Shown here piece by piece: positions 8,008 through 17,800 of a stretch of 64,000 nucleotides of DNA. Within the stretch, counting starts at the first letter, position 1, and every line of letters starts with the position of its first letter. The stretch is from contig JAIRVH010000028.1 of the NCBI GenBank assembly GCA_031253985.1, positions 16,560-80,559 of the forward strand, in the 5' to 3' direction. The translations under genes were made by a program, and so were the position numbers. The notes under the pieces were generated by a model. It ran no database searches and was not told the DNA's origin. It saw only the letters and a program-made list of their open reading frames with translations. Source of the DNA: Sphingobacterium sp. (GTDB lineage: Bacteria; Bacteroidota; Bacteroidia; Sphingobacteriales; Sphingobacteriaceae).

Positions 8008-9249
8008 ATGGATAAAACTAGAAATATAAAAGTAAAAGTGGAGGACTTAGTGCTTGTTTTTGGAAAACAGAAGAAGCAAGCTCTGAAATTGCTGAATGAA
8101 GGTTTCTCCAAAAAGGAGATCTTAGCAAAAACGGATTGTACGATTGGGATCAATAAAGCTAATTTTGAAATTTTCGAAGGGGAATTTTTTGTTATCATGG
8201 GACTTTCTGGCAGCGGTAAATCTACCTTGCTTCGATGCCTCAATCGTTTGAATGAGCCGACATCGGGTAAAGTATTTATTAATGGTGAGGATATTACGGG
8301 AAAAAATAATAAGGACCTCCTTGAGGTTCGCCGAACAGAAATGAGTATGGTTTTTCAGAAGTTTGGGTTGTTGCCCCACCACACAGTACTGAGCAATGCT
8401 GCCTTCGGTTTGGAACTCAGGGGGGAGGAAAAGGAGAAACGCGAATCTAAAGCCCAAAAGGCGCTTGATATAGTTGGTTTGAATGGATTCGAGCAACAGC
8501 TGCCCGCTCAGCTCTCTGGCGGTATGCAGCAGCGTGTCGGTTTAGCCCGTGCGCTTGCAAATGATCCCGAAGTATTACTGATGGATGAAGCATTTTCAGC
8601 ATTGGATCCCCTGATTAAAACTGAAATGCAGGATCAGCTGCTTGAGCTCCAGGATAATCTGCAAAAAACAATTGTATTTATTACGCATGATCTGGATGAA
8701 GCAATCAAATTAGGCGATCGTATTGCCATTATGAAGGATGGCGTTATTGAGCAGATCGGTACAGCGGAAGATATTCTTACAAATCCGGCAAGCGAGTATG
8801 TTAAAGCTTTTGTGGAAAAGGTAGATCGTAAATCCATTATTTCAGCAGGATCGCTGATGTTTGAAAAACCCACTGTCGTGCGTTTCAAAAAAGACGGTCC
8901 AGAGGGGGCTTTGCGGAAAATGAGAGCTACTGGAATAGAAATTCTGCCTGTAGTGGATGCACATGATACTTTTCTTGGATTTGTTCACATAAATGAAGTT
9001 ATTCAGTCGGCAAAGCGCAAGGATCCTACTGTAGAATCCATTATACATACCAATGTTCCAACGGTATCAAAGGAAGTGACCGTAGAAGAAATGCTACCCT
9101 TGATATCGGAGGTCAGATCGCCTATTGCTGTTGTGAATGAACACAGTCGCTTATTGGGTATCGTTACACAGACCTCCTTGATTATCGAGGCCACAAAATA
9201 TAATGAAGAAGAAATTATTGAATTAAAAGAGAAAGCAAATAATCAGTAG
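8008..9249 (+). CDS. Glycine betaine/proline-type ABC transporter, ATP-binding subunit
   Basis: 413 aa. Walker A GLSGSGKS (65-72), Q-loop VFQKFGLLPH, ABC signature LSGGMQ (169-174), Walker B VLLMDE (189-194) and H-loop ITHDLDEA. Two CBS domains occupy about 285-405. The extended N terminus and CBS pair are typical of the OpuAA/ProV quaternary-amine transporter group; CBS domains sense ionic strength or nucleotides in this family. It energises import of an osmoprotectant. Permease and binding protein follow at 2 and 1 bp spacing, so the three form one operon. Confidence 0.95.
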   Translation: MDKTRNIKVKVEDLVLVFGKQKKQALKLLNEGFSKKEILAKTDCTIGINKANFEIFEGEFFVIMGLSGSGKSTLLRCLNRLNEPTSGKVFINGEDITGKNNKDLLEVRRTEMSMVFQKFGLLPHHTVLSNAAFGLELRGEEKEKRESKAQKALDIVGLNGFEQQLPAQLSGGMQQRVGLARALANDPEVLLMDEAFSALDPLIKTEMQDQLLELQDNLQKTIVFITHDLDEAIKLGDRIAIMKDGVIEQIGTAEDILTNPASEYVKAFVEKVDRKSIISAGSLMFEKPTVVRFKKDGPEGALRKMRATGIEILPVVDAHDTFLGFVHINEVIQSAKRKDPTVESIIHTNVPTVSKEVTVEEMLPLISEVRSPIAVVNEHSRLLGIVTQTSLIIEATKYNEEEIIELKEKANNQ

Positions 9250-9251
9250 AA

Positions 9252-10079
9252 ATGAATAAAGTAATCGATATAGGACAATACATAGCTGTAGCCGTCAATT
9301 GGCTGACAGATCATTTAGAACCATTTTTTAACTTGATAAAAAATACGGGGAATGCATCCATTATTGGACTGGAATGGGTGCTAACGACGATACCTTTTTT
9401 TATTATCATCGCTTTGTTTACGGCATTAGCCTGGTGGAAATCGGGTAAAGGGGTTGCATTGACAACATTGGTGGGATTAACATTGATCTATCTGATGGGA
9501 TTTTGGATTGCAACGATGGAGACTTTGGCCCTAGTGTTGGTCGCTACACTGACAGCATTGGTTATATCAGTTCCTTTGGGCGTGTGGGCTGCAAAAAATA
9601 AGTTGGCTGCAAAAATCATTCGGCCCTTACTTGACTTGATGCAGACAATGCCAGCGTTTGTCTATTTGATTCCGGCAGTATTATTTTTTAGTATTGGTAA
9701 AGTCCCGGGAGCTTTTGCTACCATTATTTTCGCTATGCCACCTGCTGTCCGTTTGACGACTTTAGGGATTGATGCGGTTCCAAAAGATATCGTGGAAGCT
9801 GCACGTTCATTTGGAGCAACCAATAGTCAGATCTTATTTAAAGTAGAGCTGCCCTTGGCTACAAAAACAATCTTAGCAGGGATCAATCAGACCATATTAC
9901 TGTCTTTATCGATGGTTGTTATTGCCGGAATGATTGCTGCTGGTGGCTTGGGAGAAAAAGTGCTTGAGGGTATTAACAACTTGGATATTGGTCTTGGTTT
10001 TGAAAGTGGTTTGTCCGTTGTGATTCTCGCTATTATTTTGGATCGAATCACGCAGGGCTTTGTAAAAAAGAAAGCATAG
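9252..10079 (+). CDS. Glycine betaine/proline-type ABC transporter, permease
   Basis: 275 aa inner-membrane permease of the ProW/OpuAB type with about six hydrophobic segments. The binding-protein-dependent transport signature that contacts the ATPase is visible around residues 175-205 (DIVEAARSFGATNSQILFKVELPLATKTI, the EAA loop). It starts 2 bp after the ATPase stop and ends 1 bp before the binding-protein gene. Confidence 0.95.
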   Translation: MNKVIDIGQYIAVAVNWLTDHLEPFFNLIKNTGNASIIGLEWVLTTIPFFIIIALFTALAWWKSGKGVALTTLVGLTLIYLMGFWIATMETLALVLVATLTALVISVPLGVWAAKNKLAAKIIRPLLDLMQTMPAFVYLIPAVLFFSIGKVPGAFATIIFAMPPAVRLTTLGIDAVPKDIVEAARSFGATNSQILFKVELPLATKTILAGINQTILLSLSMVVIAGMIAAGGLGEKVLEGINNLDIGLGFESGLSVVILAIILDRITQGFVKKKA

Positions 10080-10080
10080 T

Positions 10081-10920
10081 ATGAGGAAAATTAAAAGTAT
10101 GGTATTGTGTCTGATGGTGTTGTTGCTTGCGTCATGTACCACAGGACGGAATAAAAATATTATTCATATCGGTATGGTCGATGGCTGGGCCGAAGGAGTC
10201 GCAATGACAGAGGTCGCAAAAGTTATTATGGAAGAAAAGGGGTATCATGTCGTTATCCAACGCGCTACACCAGATATGATCTTAGCCTCGATGAATAATG
10301 GTGATACAGATCTATATATGGATGTCTGGCTACCTTTGACCCATGGAAGTAAAGTGGCTAAGTTCACCAATATTGAAGAGCTTGGAACGAGTTATAATCA
10401 TGCGCGAAATGGACTTGTTGTACCGGATTACGTAACAATTGATGGAATTGAAGAGTTGAAAAGACATGAAAAAGAGTTTGATAAAAGGATCATTGGTATA
10501 GAAAAGGGAGCTGGAATAACACGTGCAGTGGACCAGGTGATTAAGGATTACGAACTCGGTTATAATCATGTTAACTCATCTACCATAGCTATGATTACGG
10601 AATTGCAAAACGCAATCAAAGCAAAACGTTGGATTGTGGTAGCTGGCTGGCAGCCGCATTGGATGTTTGCTAAAATGAAATTGAAGTTTTTGGATGACCC
10701 CAAAAAGACATTGGGTGATGCCGAGCAAATTAAAATTTTTGCACGGGGAGACTTTAGCCTAGAGCAGCCGGAGCTAGCCCGATTTTTCTCCAAAGTCTAC
10801 TTTGATGAATCAACAATGGCTGATTTGTTGTCACAAATGCAAGGAAGCCAGAACAAAGCAATTACGGCAAAAGAATGGGTCAATAAACATAACGATCTCG
10901 TAAAGGGCTGGTTACAGTAA
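10081..10920 (+). CDS. Glycine betaine/proline-type substrate-binding lipoprotein
   Basis: 279 aa. The signal peptide ends in a lipobox (LLLASC, Cys19), so the mature protein is probably anchored to the membrane. The remainder is an OpuAC/ProX fold (VDGWAEGVAMTEVAKVIMEEKGY, DLYMDVWLP, AGWQPHWMF) with tryptophans that in the family form the aromatic cage for quaternary amines. The ligand is probably glycine betaine, proline betaine or a choline-type compound; the sequence does not decide which. Third gene of the operon. Confidence 0.93.
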   Translation: MRKIKSMVLCLMVLLLASCTTGRNKNIIHIGMVDGWAEGVAMTEVAKVIMEEKGYHVVIQRATPDMILASMNNGDTDLYMDVWLPLTHGSKVAKFTNIEELGTSYNHARNGLVVPDYVTIDGIEELKRHEKEFDKRIIGIEKGAGITRAVDQVIKDYELGYNHVNSSTIAMITELQNAIKAKRWIVVAGWQPHWMFAKMKLKFLDDPKKTLGDAEQIKIFARGDFSLEQPELARFFSKVYFDESTMADLLSQMQGSQNKAITAKEWVNKHNDLVKGWLQ

Positions 10921-10976
10921 ACTGCGGCAATTCATAGTTATGCAACCGCAGCATGCTTTAAAGCATAGCATGAGGA

Positions 10977-11001
10977 GGGCATTGTCATTGCGACAATGCC
11001 C
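10977..11001 (+). terminator. Terminator after the transporter operon
   Basis: GGGCATTGTC (10977-10986) and GACAATGCCC (10992-11001) form a perfect 10-bp stem with a 5-base loop, followed by TTAAAAATTT. It overlaps the stop codon of the convergent small gene at 10985. Confidence 0.75.
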
Positions 11002-11248
11002 TTAAAAATTTACGGGCCAGTTGGATTTGTTGTTGTTGTATGCTGGATAAAGGATATCTGCTATCATCAATCCATGTGTCGAGCCCCTTTGGAAATTCCC
11101 AGGCGAAATCTAAGACTTTAGCTTTTTCTGCAGCTAAAATAATGTCATGTTTCGTTGCATTTGGATTGGCAATCTTGATGTTATTATAAATGCTATCGTG
11201 GATGAGTGGAAAGTTGTCTGCCATATCCTGATTTCTATTTGTACCCAT
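10985..11248 (-). CDS. Small protein resembling an ABC-ATPase helical-subdomain fragment
   Basis: 87 aa intact frame. Residues 16-82 align by eye with the stretch of exporter-type ABC ATPases between Q-loop and signature helix: DSIYNNIKIANPNAT, LDFAWEFPKGLDTW, then LSSIQ (67-71) in place of LSGGQ, and QIQLARKFLRAL. Walker A, Q-loop, Walker B and the H-loop are all absent, so it cannot be an ATPase. It has its own predicted promoter (-7 TATCTTTG at 11304-11311, minus strand) with a Fur-like palindrome just downstream. It may be a decayed siderophore-type ABC exporter or a retained regulatory fragment. The function is unknown. Confidence 0.6.
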   Translation of the reverse strand: MGTNRNQDMADNFPLIHDSIYNNIKIANPNATKHDIILAAEKAKVLDFAWEFPKGLDTWIDDSRYPLSSIQQQQIQLARKFLRALSQ

Positions 11249-11263
11249 AGTGAATTATTTTTA

Positions 11264-11311
11264 AAATAATTAAGAATGATTCTAAATAATTTTATACTTT
11301 AGTCAAAGATA
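11264..11311 (-). promoter_or_regulatory. Promoter with Fur-like box for the ABC-fragment gene
   Basis: Minus-strand -7 element TATCTTTG (plus-strand 11304-11311). Between it and the start codon is a palindrome centred on G11278, AGAAT-G-ATTCT (11273-11283), with partial symmetry continuing to about 11266-11290. The plus-strand sequence AGAATGATTCTAAATAA closely matches AGAAAGATTCTTAATAA upstream of the siderophore-interacting protein gene. Confidence 0.5.
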
Positions 11312-11432
11312 GCAGTTATTCTATTGTTATGGGGTCTGCATAAAGGAGTAAAATGTCCGTCGAAGGGAATATTCTGCTAAGATATATTGCCTATTGTGCG
11401 TAAGACTATTGGAATCCTAAAAGGAATTAAAA

Positions 11433-12419
11433 ATGGCACTAAGATTATATGATATTGATTCACCCAGTTTATTATTGGAGCGGACTTACCCAAGTACCTG
11501 CTTTTCCGTCGACACGGGAATTTATGAATCTGTAACACATTTAGATACTACATTTGGGAAAGGTTTTTATAAGGAGGTTTTCTTCGATGGTATTCATATT
11601 GGTTACGGTCATGCACAGTTATTTAAACGGATGCGGTTTCGTTTTGAAAGTGATTTTGAAACAGTTGAAATGCACTTTGCTTTAAAAGGCAATAGTCAGG
11701 CGAGTGGCGAAATGATGCCATTAGGTGTAAATTTTGAGACCTACCAGCATAATATTATTTACGGAAATTCAATGTGTGGTCAAATGGAGTGGGGGAATCA
11801 GGAGTTTCAGTTATGTGAAATAAACTTATCGCCCGAATTTTTTAAAAGATTCTTGCCCGAAGATTCTAAATTCTTTGCAGCATTTCGGAATGCTATTGAC
11901 CGTGGTAAATCGGGATTGCTGACCGATATGCATAGACGGATTACTCACGATATGTATGAAATTATCAACGATGTAATCAATTGCCAACGAAAGGGAATTT
12001 TTAAGAAAATTTTCCTGGAAGCAAAGATTATGGAGCTCTTGCTTCTTCAATTGGAACAGTTTCAGGAAGAGGGTTTTGTAGCAGTTTCGTTAAAAAAAGC
12101 CGACATCGATAAGATATATGCCGTTCGTGAGTTTCTTCTAAAAAATATGGACAGCAATAGTACATTGGTCAATCTCGCACATTTGGTGGGTACCAATGAA
12201 TTTACCTTGAAAAAAGGCTTTAAGGAGCTCTTTGGTACGACTGTTTTCGGTTTTTGGCATGACGCAAAAATGGAGCATGCTAAGAAGTTGATCCTAGATG
12301 AAGATCGAACAATCGGTGAAGTCTCTGATTTGGTTGGTTACAAAAATCAACGCCATTTTTCGGACGCCTTCAAACGTAAATTTGGCATCCCACCAAGTAA
12401 GCTGAAAAATGCCTTCTAA
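11433..12419 (+). CDS. AraC-family regulator, PchR-like
   Basis: 328 aa. The N-terminal 200 residues are a family-specific sensor region; the C-terminal 100 hold the two AraC helix-turn-helix motifs (STLVNLAHLVGTNEFTLKKGFKELFG and RTIGEVSDLVGYKNQRHFSDAFKRKFGIPPSKL). The arrangement ADIDKIYAVREFLLKN before the first motif is like PchR-type regulators, which bind a ferric siderophore and activate siderophore genes. That fits the siderophore-interacting protein encoded 158 bp downstream. The specific ligand is not known. Confidence 0.88.
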   Translation: MALRLYDIDSPSLLLERTYPSTCFSVDTGIYESVTHLDTTFGKGFYKEVFFDGIHIGYGHAQLFKRMRFRFESDFETVEMHFALKGNSQASGEMMPLGVNFETYQHNIIYGNSMCGQMEWGNQEFQLCEINLSPEFFKRFLPEDSKFFAAFRNAIDRGKSGLLTDMHRRITHDMYEIINDVINCQRKGIFKKIFLEAKIMELLLLQLEQFQEEGFVAVSLKKADIDKIYAVREFLLKNMDSNSTLVNLAHLVGTNEFTLKKGFKELFGTTVFGFWHDAKMEHAKKLILDEDRTIGEVSDLVGYKNQRHFSDAFKRKFGIPPSKLKNAF

Positions 12420-12488
12420 TAGGGAAGAGTTTTTTCACACTTTACGGACTTTTTATTCCTTTTTACGGAAGTTTTAGTAGCACATGAA

Positions 12489-12540
12489 TTGGTTTGATAA
12501 AAACCGAATAATTACCTTTGTTTAGAAAGATTCTTAATAA
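12489..12540 (+). promoter_or_regulatory. Promoter with Fur-like box for the siderophore-interacting protein
   Basis: The -7 element TACCTTTG is at 12513-12520, with TTGG 20 bp upstream (12489-12492) as a possible -33. The sequence AGAAAGATTCTTAATAA (12524-12540) covers the expected transcription start and matches the box at the ABC-fragment promoter at nearly every position. The shared box suggests common iron control. Confidence 0.5.
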
Positions 12541-12577
12541 CAATCTTTTGATCAAATAGGTATGTAATTAGAAAATC

Positions 12578-13402
12578 ATGGGAAAAACTGAAATGAAAGT
12601 AATACAGCTCGCCCTGACTGTAAGTAGAAAGGAATATCTGACACCACATTATATTCGTGTGTATTTGACTGGTGATGGTGTAGATCAAATCGCAAATACG
12701 ACCGTCGGAGTCAATAATAAGATTTTGATTCCGCCAAAGCATGTAGATCGTATTTATTTTCCGGAATTTGATTATGAACGCGGGCAGTGGAAGCCGATGG
12801 ATGAAGCGATCAGGCCAACAGTTCGAACTTACACACATCGCGGTATCAACCTTCATAGAAATGAGGTATGGATTGATTTCGTTGCCCATGGTGATGAGGG
12901 GCCAGCTTCCGCTTGGGCGATGGCTGCAAAACCTGGCGATGCGCTCGGGATTCTAATGAAAGCAGGTAAGACGCCACTCTATGAAGTTGCAGCGAACTAT
13001 CTGCTTGTTGGGGATGCGACTGCAATTCCTGTTTTGGGTGCAATCTTAGAAGATTTGCCACCTTCGGCAAAGGGAATCTGTATGATTGAAGTACATGGTA
13101 GCGAAGATATACAGCAATTGAAGACTAAGGCTGCTATTGATTTTATCTGGATACATAATGATACGCCACAGGAAGGTAGCCTTTTGGCGGATTTGGTGAA
13201 GATCAGATCCTTGCCTACACAGGACAAATTTGCTTATATAGCTGCTGAATTTTCGACAGTTAAGGAGATTCGCAATTTTTTGCGTAAGGATCTCGGTTGG
13301 GGAAGAGCGGAGCTTTATGCTTATTCGTATTGGAAAGCTGGAGTTGCTGAAGATAAATCTGCTACAGATCGCCGTAGTGAGAGTGAAGAAATCCAGGCCT
13401 AA
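12578..13402 (+). CDS. Siderophore-interacting FAD/NAD(P)H protein (ferric-siderophore reductase)
   Basis: 274 aa. The N-terminal FAD-binding domain carries RPTVRTYTHR, followed by DFVAHGDEGPASAWAMAAKPGD. The C-terminal SIP domain has LLVGDATAIPVL and ends with the hallmark YSYWKAGVAED. Proteins of this ViuB/YqjH type reduce ferric siderophores in the cytosol to release iron, using NAD(P)H. Position behind a PchR-like regulator and a Fur-like box supports the role. A MATE transporter gene starts 15 bp downstream. Confidence 0.93.
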   Translation: MGKTEMKVIQLALTVSRKEYLTPHYIRVYLTGDGVDQIANTTVGVNNKILIPPKHVDRIYFPEFDYERGQWKPMDEAIRPTVRTYTHRGINLHRNEVWIDFVAHGDEGPASAWAMAAKPGDALGILMKAGKTPLYEVAANYLLVGDATAIPVLGAILEDLPPSAKGICMIEVHGSEDIQQLKTKAAIDFIWIHNDTPQEGSLLADLVKIRSLPTQDKFAYIAAEFSTVKEIRNFLRKDLGWGRAELYAYSYWKAGVAEDKSATDRRSESEEIQA

Positions 13403-13417
13403 TGTTTACGATAGGTT

Positions 13418-14767
13418 ATGGAGAAACAGAGACAACTGATCTTAAACGGTAAGTTAAGTAGGGTGATGTGGCAGATGTCGTGGCCAGCCGTGATTGCAAT
13501 GGTCCTGTATGGACTGAACAATTTTCTGGATGGTATTTTTGTTGGTCATCTGATTAACAATACAGCTTTGGCAGCAGTGGGTGTAACCTATCCTTTAGCC
13601 CAATTTGCGCAAGGTTTTGGTACCCTGATCGGAACAGGTATGGGGGCAGCAATTAGTATTTGGATAGGTGGGGATCAACTTGAGAAATTACATAGGTCAT
13701 TTGGTACGGTGCATTTTTTGACTATTATTTTCTCTCTTATAATTACGCTCCCTTGTTATGTATTAGCCGACAGATTGGTCTATATGATGGGCGGTCGAGG
13801 TGAGATATTGGCCCTTGGGGTCGATTACTTTCGAGCAACCATATTGGGTAGTTTTTTCTGGATTTATGGCTTGGCCCTCAATATGATCATTCGTGCGGAG
13901 GGTCGTATGAAAACTGCGGCCTGGATGATTGCAATAGGATTGCTTGTTGATGTCTTACTTAAACCAGTTTTTATACAACATTTTGGTTGGGGTGTTTCAG
14001 GAGCAGCCTGGGCAACCAATATATCGATGATCATCTATACATTTTTAGGTGTATGGTATTACGCCGGGGGAAAGGCTTCATTCAAAACAAAATTTTGGTC
14101 TTTATCTTGGGATTTGTCGATTTTAAAAGAGACGTTTTCGTTAGGCATGCCTGGTTTTGTCATGATGGTCATGATTGTAATCCAGAATATTGTTGTCTTC
14201 AACGCATTGGCCAATTACGGGAATGATATGGACATTACGTTTTTTACAGCGGTCAATAGGCTTTATATTTTATTAAACACCCCACTATGGGGGCTTATGC
14301 GGGCTTTGCAGCCTGTAACTGGGATGAACTATGGTGCTGGTCAGTATAGGAGAAGTATCAATTCGTACCGTTTATTTGCCATTACTGGACTGCTAATTCT
14401 ACTTCCATTCTGGTTGCTGGTGATGTTTCATCCCGTTGCTGTGCTATCGATCATGATACCAGGATCTACTTTTTCGATACAGCAGCTAATGGATTTCAGA
14501 ATTTATATGAGTGTTTTATTGGCTCTTCCATTTATTTTTATGGCGATGGTGTGGTTTCCTTCCATTGATCATGCCAAGCCTGCGACTTTTATCAGTGTAT
14601 TGCGGCAGGTTGTATTTTATATTCCTATCTTAATTATTGCGCCAAAATATTTTGGTGTACACAGCATTTACGTAGCGAGCGCGGCGATAGATTGGATTAT
14701 TTTCATTCTAGTCATCTATGCGGTTCGACGAAGCATGCGGAAACTCAATATGCAAGCTGATGTATAA
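13418..14767 (+). CDS. MATE-family efflux transporter
   Basis: 449 aa, about 12 transmembrane segments in two homologous halves (MWQMSWPAVIAMVLYGLNNFLDGIFVGH opening the first, LGMPGFVMMVMIVIQNIVVFNALANYG the second). MATE proteins export organic cations or secondary metabolites driven by Na+ or H+. Here it is probably co-transcribed with the siderophore reductase, so export of a siderophore or of an iron-linked metabolite is possible; multidrug efflux is the alternative. Confidence 0.92.
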   Translation: MEKQRQLILNGKLSRVMWQMSWPAVIAMVLYGLNNFLDGIFVGHLINNTALAAVGVTYPLAQFAQGFGTLIGTGMGAAISIWIGGDQLEKLHRSFGTVHFLTIIFSLIITLPCYVLADRLVYMMGGRGEILALGVDYFRATILGSFFWIYGLALNMIIRAEGRMKTAAWMIAIGLLVDVLLKPVFIQHFGWGVSGAAWATNISMIIYTFLGVWYYAGGKASFKTKFWSLSWDLSILKETFSLGMPGFVMMVMIVIQNIVVFNALANYGNDMDITFFTAVNRLYILLNTPLWGLMRALQPVTGMNYGAGQYRRSINSYRLFAITGLLILLPFWLLVMFHPVAVLSIMIPGSTFSIQQLMDFRIYMSVLLALPFIFMAMVWFPSIDHAKPATFISVLRQVVFYIPILIIAPKYFGVHSIYVASAAIDWIIFILVIYAVRRSMRKLNMQADV

Positions 14768-14805
14768 GACATTGCAGCGCGAACGATATTAATGTTAAGT
14801 TAAGC

Positions 14806-14818
14806 AATCTTTAAGATT
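14806..14818. promoter_or_regulatory. Palindrome upstream of SusC-like gene
   Basis: AATCTTTAAGATT is a perfect 13-base palindrome (AATCTT-T-AAGATT), 68 bp before the start codon in the 118-bp gap after the MATE gene. It could be a regulator site; no regulator is assigned. Confidence 0.3.
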
Positions 14819-14885
14819 ACTTTGTTAATATACTACTCATCTTCTAGTAATATAGGTTTCATTTTTTTGGCGAAAATTCAAAATA

Positions 14886-17800
14886 ATGAAACCTATTAAA
14901 CTACCTCAATTTAGGAAAACAGCCCAGGTCACTCTAGCTATCGCATTGCTGAATGCAGCACATGTCGATAGCGTATGGGCAAATCCAGCGACTGAAACTA
15001 CTAAACTCGAAATTAAAGACCAATCTACCATTAAGGGGATTGTTAAGGATCAGGACGGCAAACCTATTGACGGCGGTACGATCATCAACGAAACCAGCAA
15101 ACAGAGTACACGTACGGAGTTTAATGGTAAATTTAATCTGAAAGGTCAGGTTGGTGACCAAATCCGTGTTTCTTCTTTAGGGTATAAAACAATTACAATC
15201 ACTGCTACAGATGGGGATCTTATGGTGATTTTGGAAAAAGATGATTCAAAGTTGGATGAGGTTGTTGTCACAGCAATTGGTATCAAGCAACAAAAGAAGC
15301 AAATTGGTTACGCTACCCAAGAAGTCAAATTAGACGTACTCAAAGAGTCTAAAACAATGAATATTGGTACAGCCCTAACGGGACAAGTATCGGGTCTGAT
15401 TGTTAACAATCCAACGGGAATTTTTCAGGCACCATCTTTTCAATTGCGCGGTAAGACTCCGCTTATTGTCGTAGATGGTATTCCTGTAGAATCTGATTTT
15501 TACGACATGTCCAGCCAAAACATTGAGAATATCAACGTGTTGAAGGGAACAGCCGCTTCATCTTTATATGGATCACGCGGTAAGAACGGCGCTATCTTAA
15601 TTACAACCAAAAGTGCGAAAAGCGATAGACTGGAATTTTCGGTTGGAACCAGTAATATGTTCTCTGCAGGATTTACGGTTTTTCCTGAATCACAAAAGGA
15701 GTTTGGAAGTGGATCTAACGGTAAATATGAGTTTTGGGATGGTGCTGATGGAGGGATTTCAGATGGGGATATGACATGGGGGCCTAAATTGAACTCCGGA
15801 ATAAAGGTTGCGCAATGGAACAGTCCGATTCGCGATAAGCAAACAGGCGAAGTGATTCCTTGGTGGGGTGATGTGAGTGGAACCAAGTATAACGATAAGT
15901 CACGTTATGAAAGAGTACCGATTGATTGGGTTGCACATAACAATTTAGAGGATTTCCTTGGGACTGGACTGATTACCGAAAATAATGCGACGTTATCGTA
16001 TCGTTCGGAAAAGGTAAGCATATTTGGAACAGGAAAATATGCCTATCAAAAGGGTCAGGTACCCAATACAAAACTTTCTACCGGTGGATTAAATTTGAAT
16101 ACCTCTTACCGTTTTACTCCTGAGGTACAATTAGATCTTAACTTATCCTATAATAAAGTAAAATCTCCAAATTATCCAAGGTATGGATATGGGCCTAAAA
16201 ATCATATGTATACGATTTTGCTGTGGATGGGAAATGATGTAAATGGACAAGAATTAAAGGATCACCTCTATATTCCGGGACAGGAAGGCTATCGTCAAGC
16301 AAACTATAACTATGCTTGGTACAACAACCCTTACTTTGCAGCCAATGAGCTGAATCAGGTATACGACCAGGATATTTTGGCCGGGCAGACTGCTTTAACT
16401 TGGCGTATCTCACCTGAATTTACCGTCAAAGGTCGCGCTGCAGCAAGACAAAAAAATCTATTCCAGGATATGCAGAGTCCGAAGTCTTACATGAATTATG
16501 GCGATTCACGGAATGGAGATTATAAAAACTGGGACAGCAAGCAGCTTAATTTTGATGCTGACGTTTTAGCGACCTATATTAAGCAGTTGTCTGATAATTT
16601 CGGTGTAACGGTTAATGCGGGATCCTCCACTTTCAAAAGGGATTATCGTGAACTTTATCAAACTACGGATGGTTTGGTTGTGCCATTTGTCTACAACTTA
16701 GGCAATACCCAAGGCCCAGTTAAGGCAACAAATACAACAACTGAAAAAATAATCCGAAGTGCTTATGCGTCGGTAAATTTAAATGTGTTTAAGTCGACCT
16801 ATCTGAATTTTTCAGGAAGAAATGACTGGTCATCCACATTATCAAAGGCAAATCAGTCATTCTTTTATCCATCGGTTTCGTTAAGTAGTGTTATCTCCGA
16901 TTATTTTAAACTGCCAGCGCAAATTGACTTTGTTAAATTGTACAGTTCCTGGGCATCGGTATCTTCTGATCTGGATCCTTATAGCATTGCTGCGACTTAT
17001 AAAAAGGATGTTACCTATGGTTCGACGCCATCAGTAACCTATCCTGCAGGTATTATTAATCCTGATATCCTTCCGCAGCAGTCCATTTCTTTAGAAATTG
17101 GTGCTTCTATGGCTTTCTTTAAAAATAGGCTTTCGGCTGATGTGACGTACTATAATGTTGTGGATAAAAATCAGATCATCGATTTGAGTATTTCTCAGGC
17201 ATCCGCTTTTACTTCGCGTAAAGTAAATGGAAATAAATACCGTACAAAAGGATTGGAGATTTCTTTGACAGGAAATATAATTAAAAATGACCAATTTTCG
17301 TGGACGTCTACTGTAAACTGGTCTCGTGCAATTCAGCGTTTGGAAGAAATTTATAATAACCAAGCGAAATACGGTAATCTTAAAAAAGGTGATCGTGCAG
17401 ATAGCTACTATGGTACTGTCTGGGAAAAATCGGCTGATGGTAAGGTTATCTTGAATCCGAATACGGGTATGCCGACCAAAAATCCATTTCCACAATATTT
17501 AGGTTACTTTCAACCGGACTGGCAATTTGGTTTCGCAAACCAGTTTAAATTTAAGGGATTTCAGGTAAACCTTGATTTCGACGGATCTATCGGCGGTGTC
17601 ATGAATTCGACTACGATAGAAAAAATGTGGTGGGGTGGAAAGCATCCTTCATCAGTTTTATATCGTCAGGAACAATATGATGCAGGGAAACCAGTTTTTG
17701 TGCCAGATGGGGTGATCGTAACAGGAGGTGAACTTACCCGTGACGTGAACGGTAATATTACTTCAGATACCCGAACGTATACAAGTAATACGAAAGCTGT

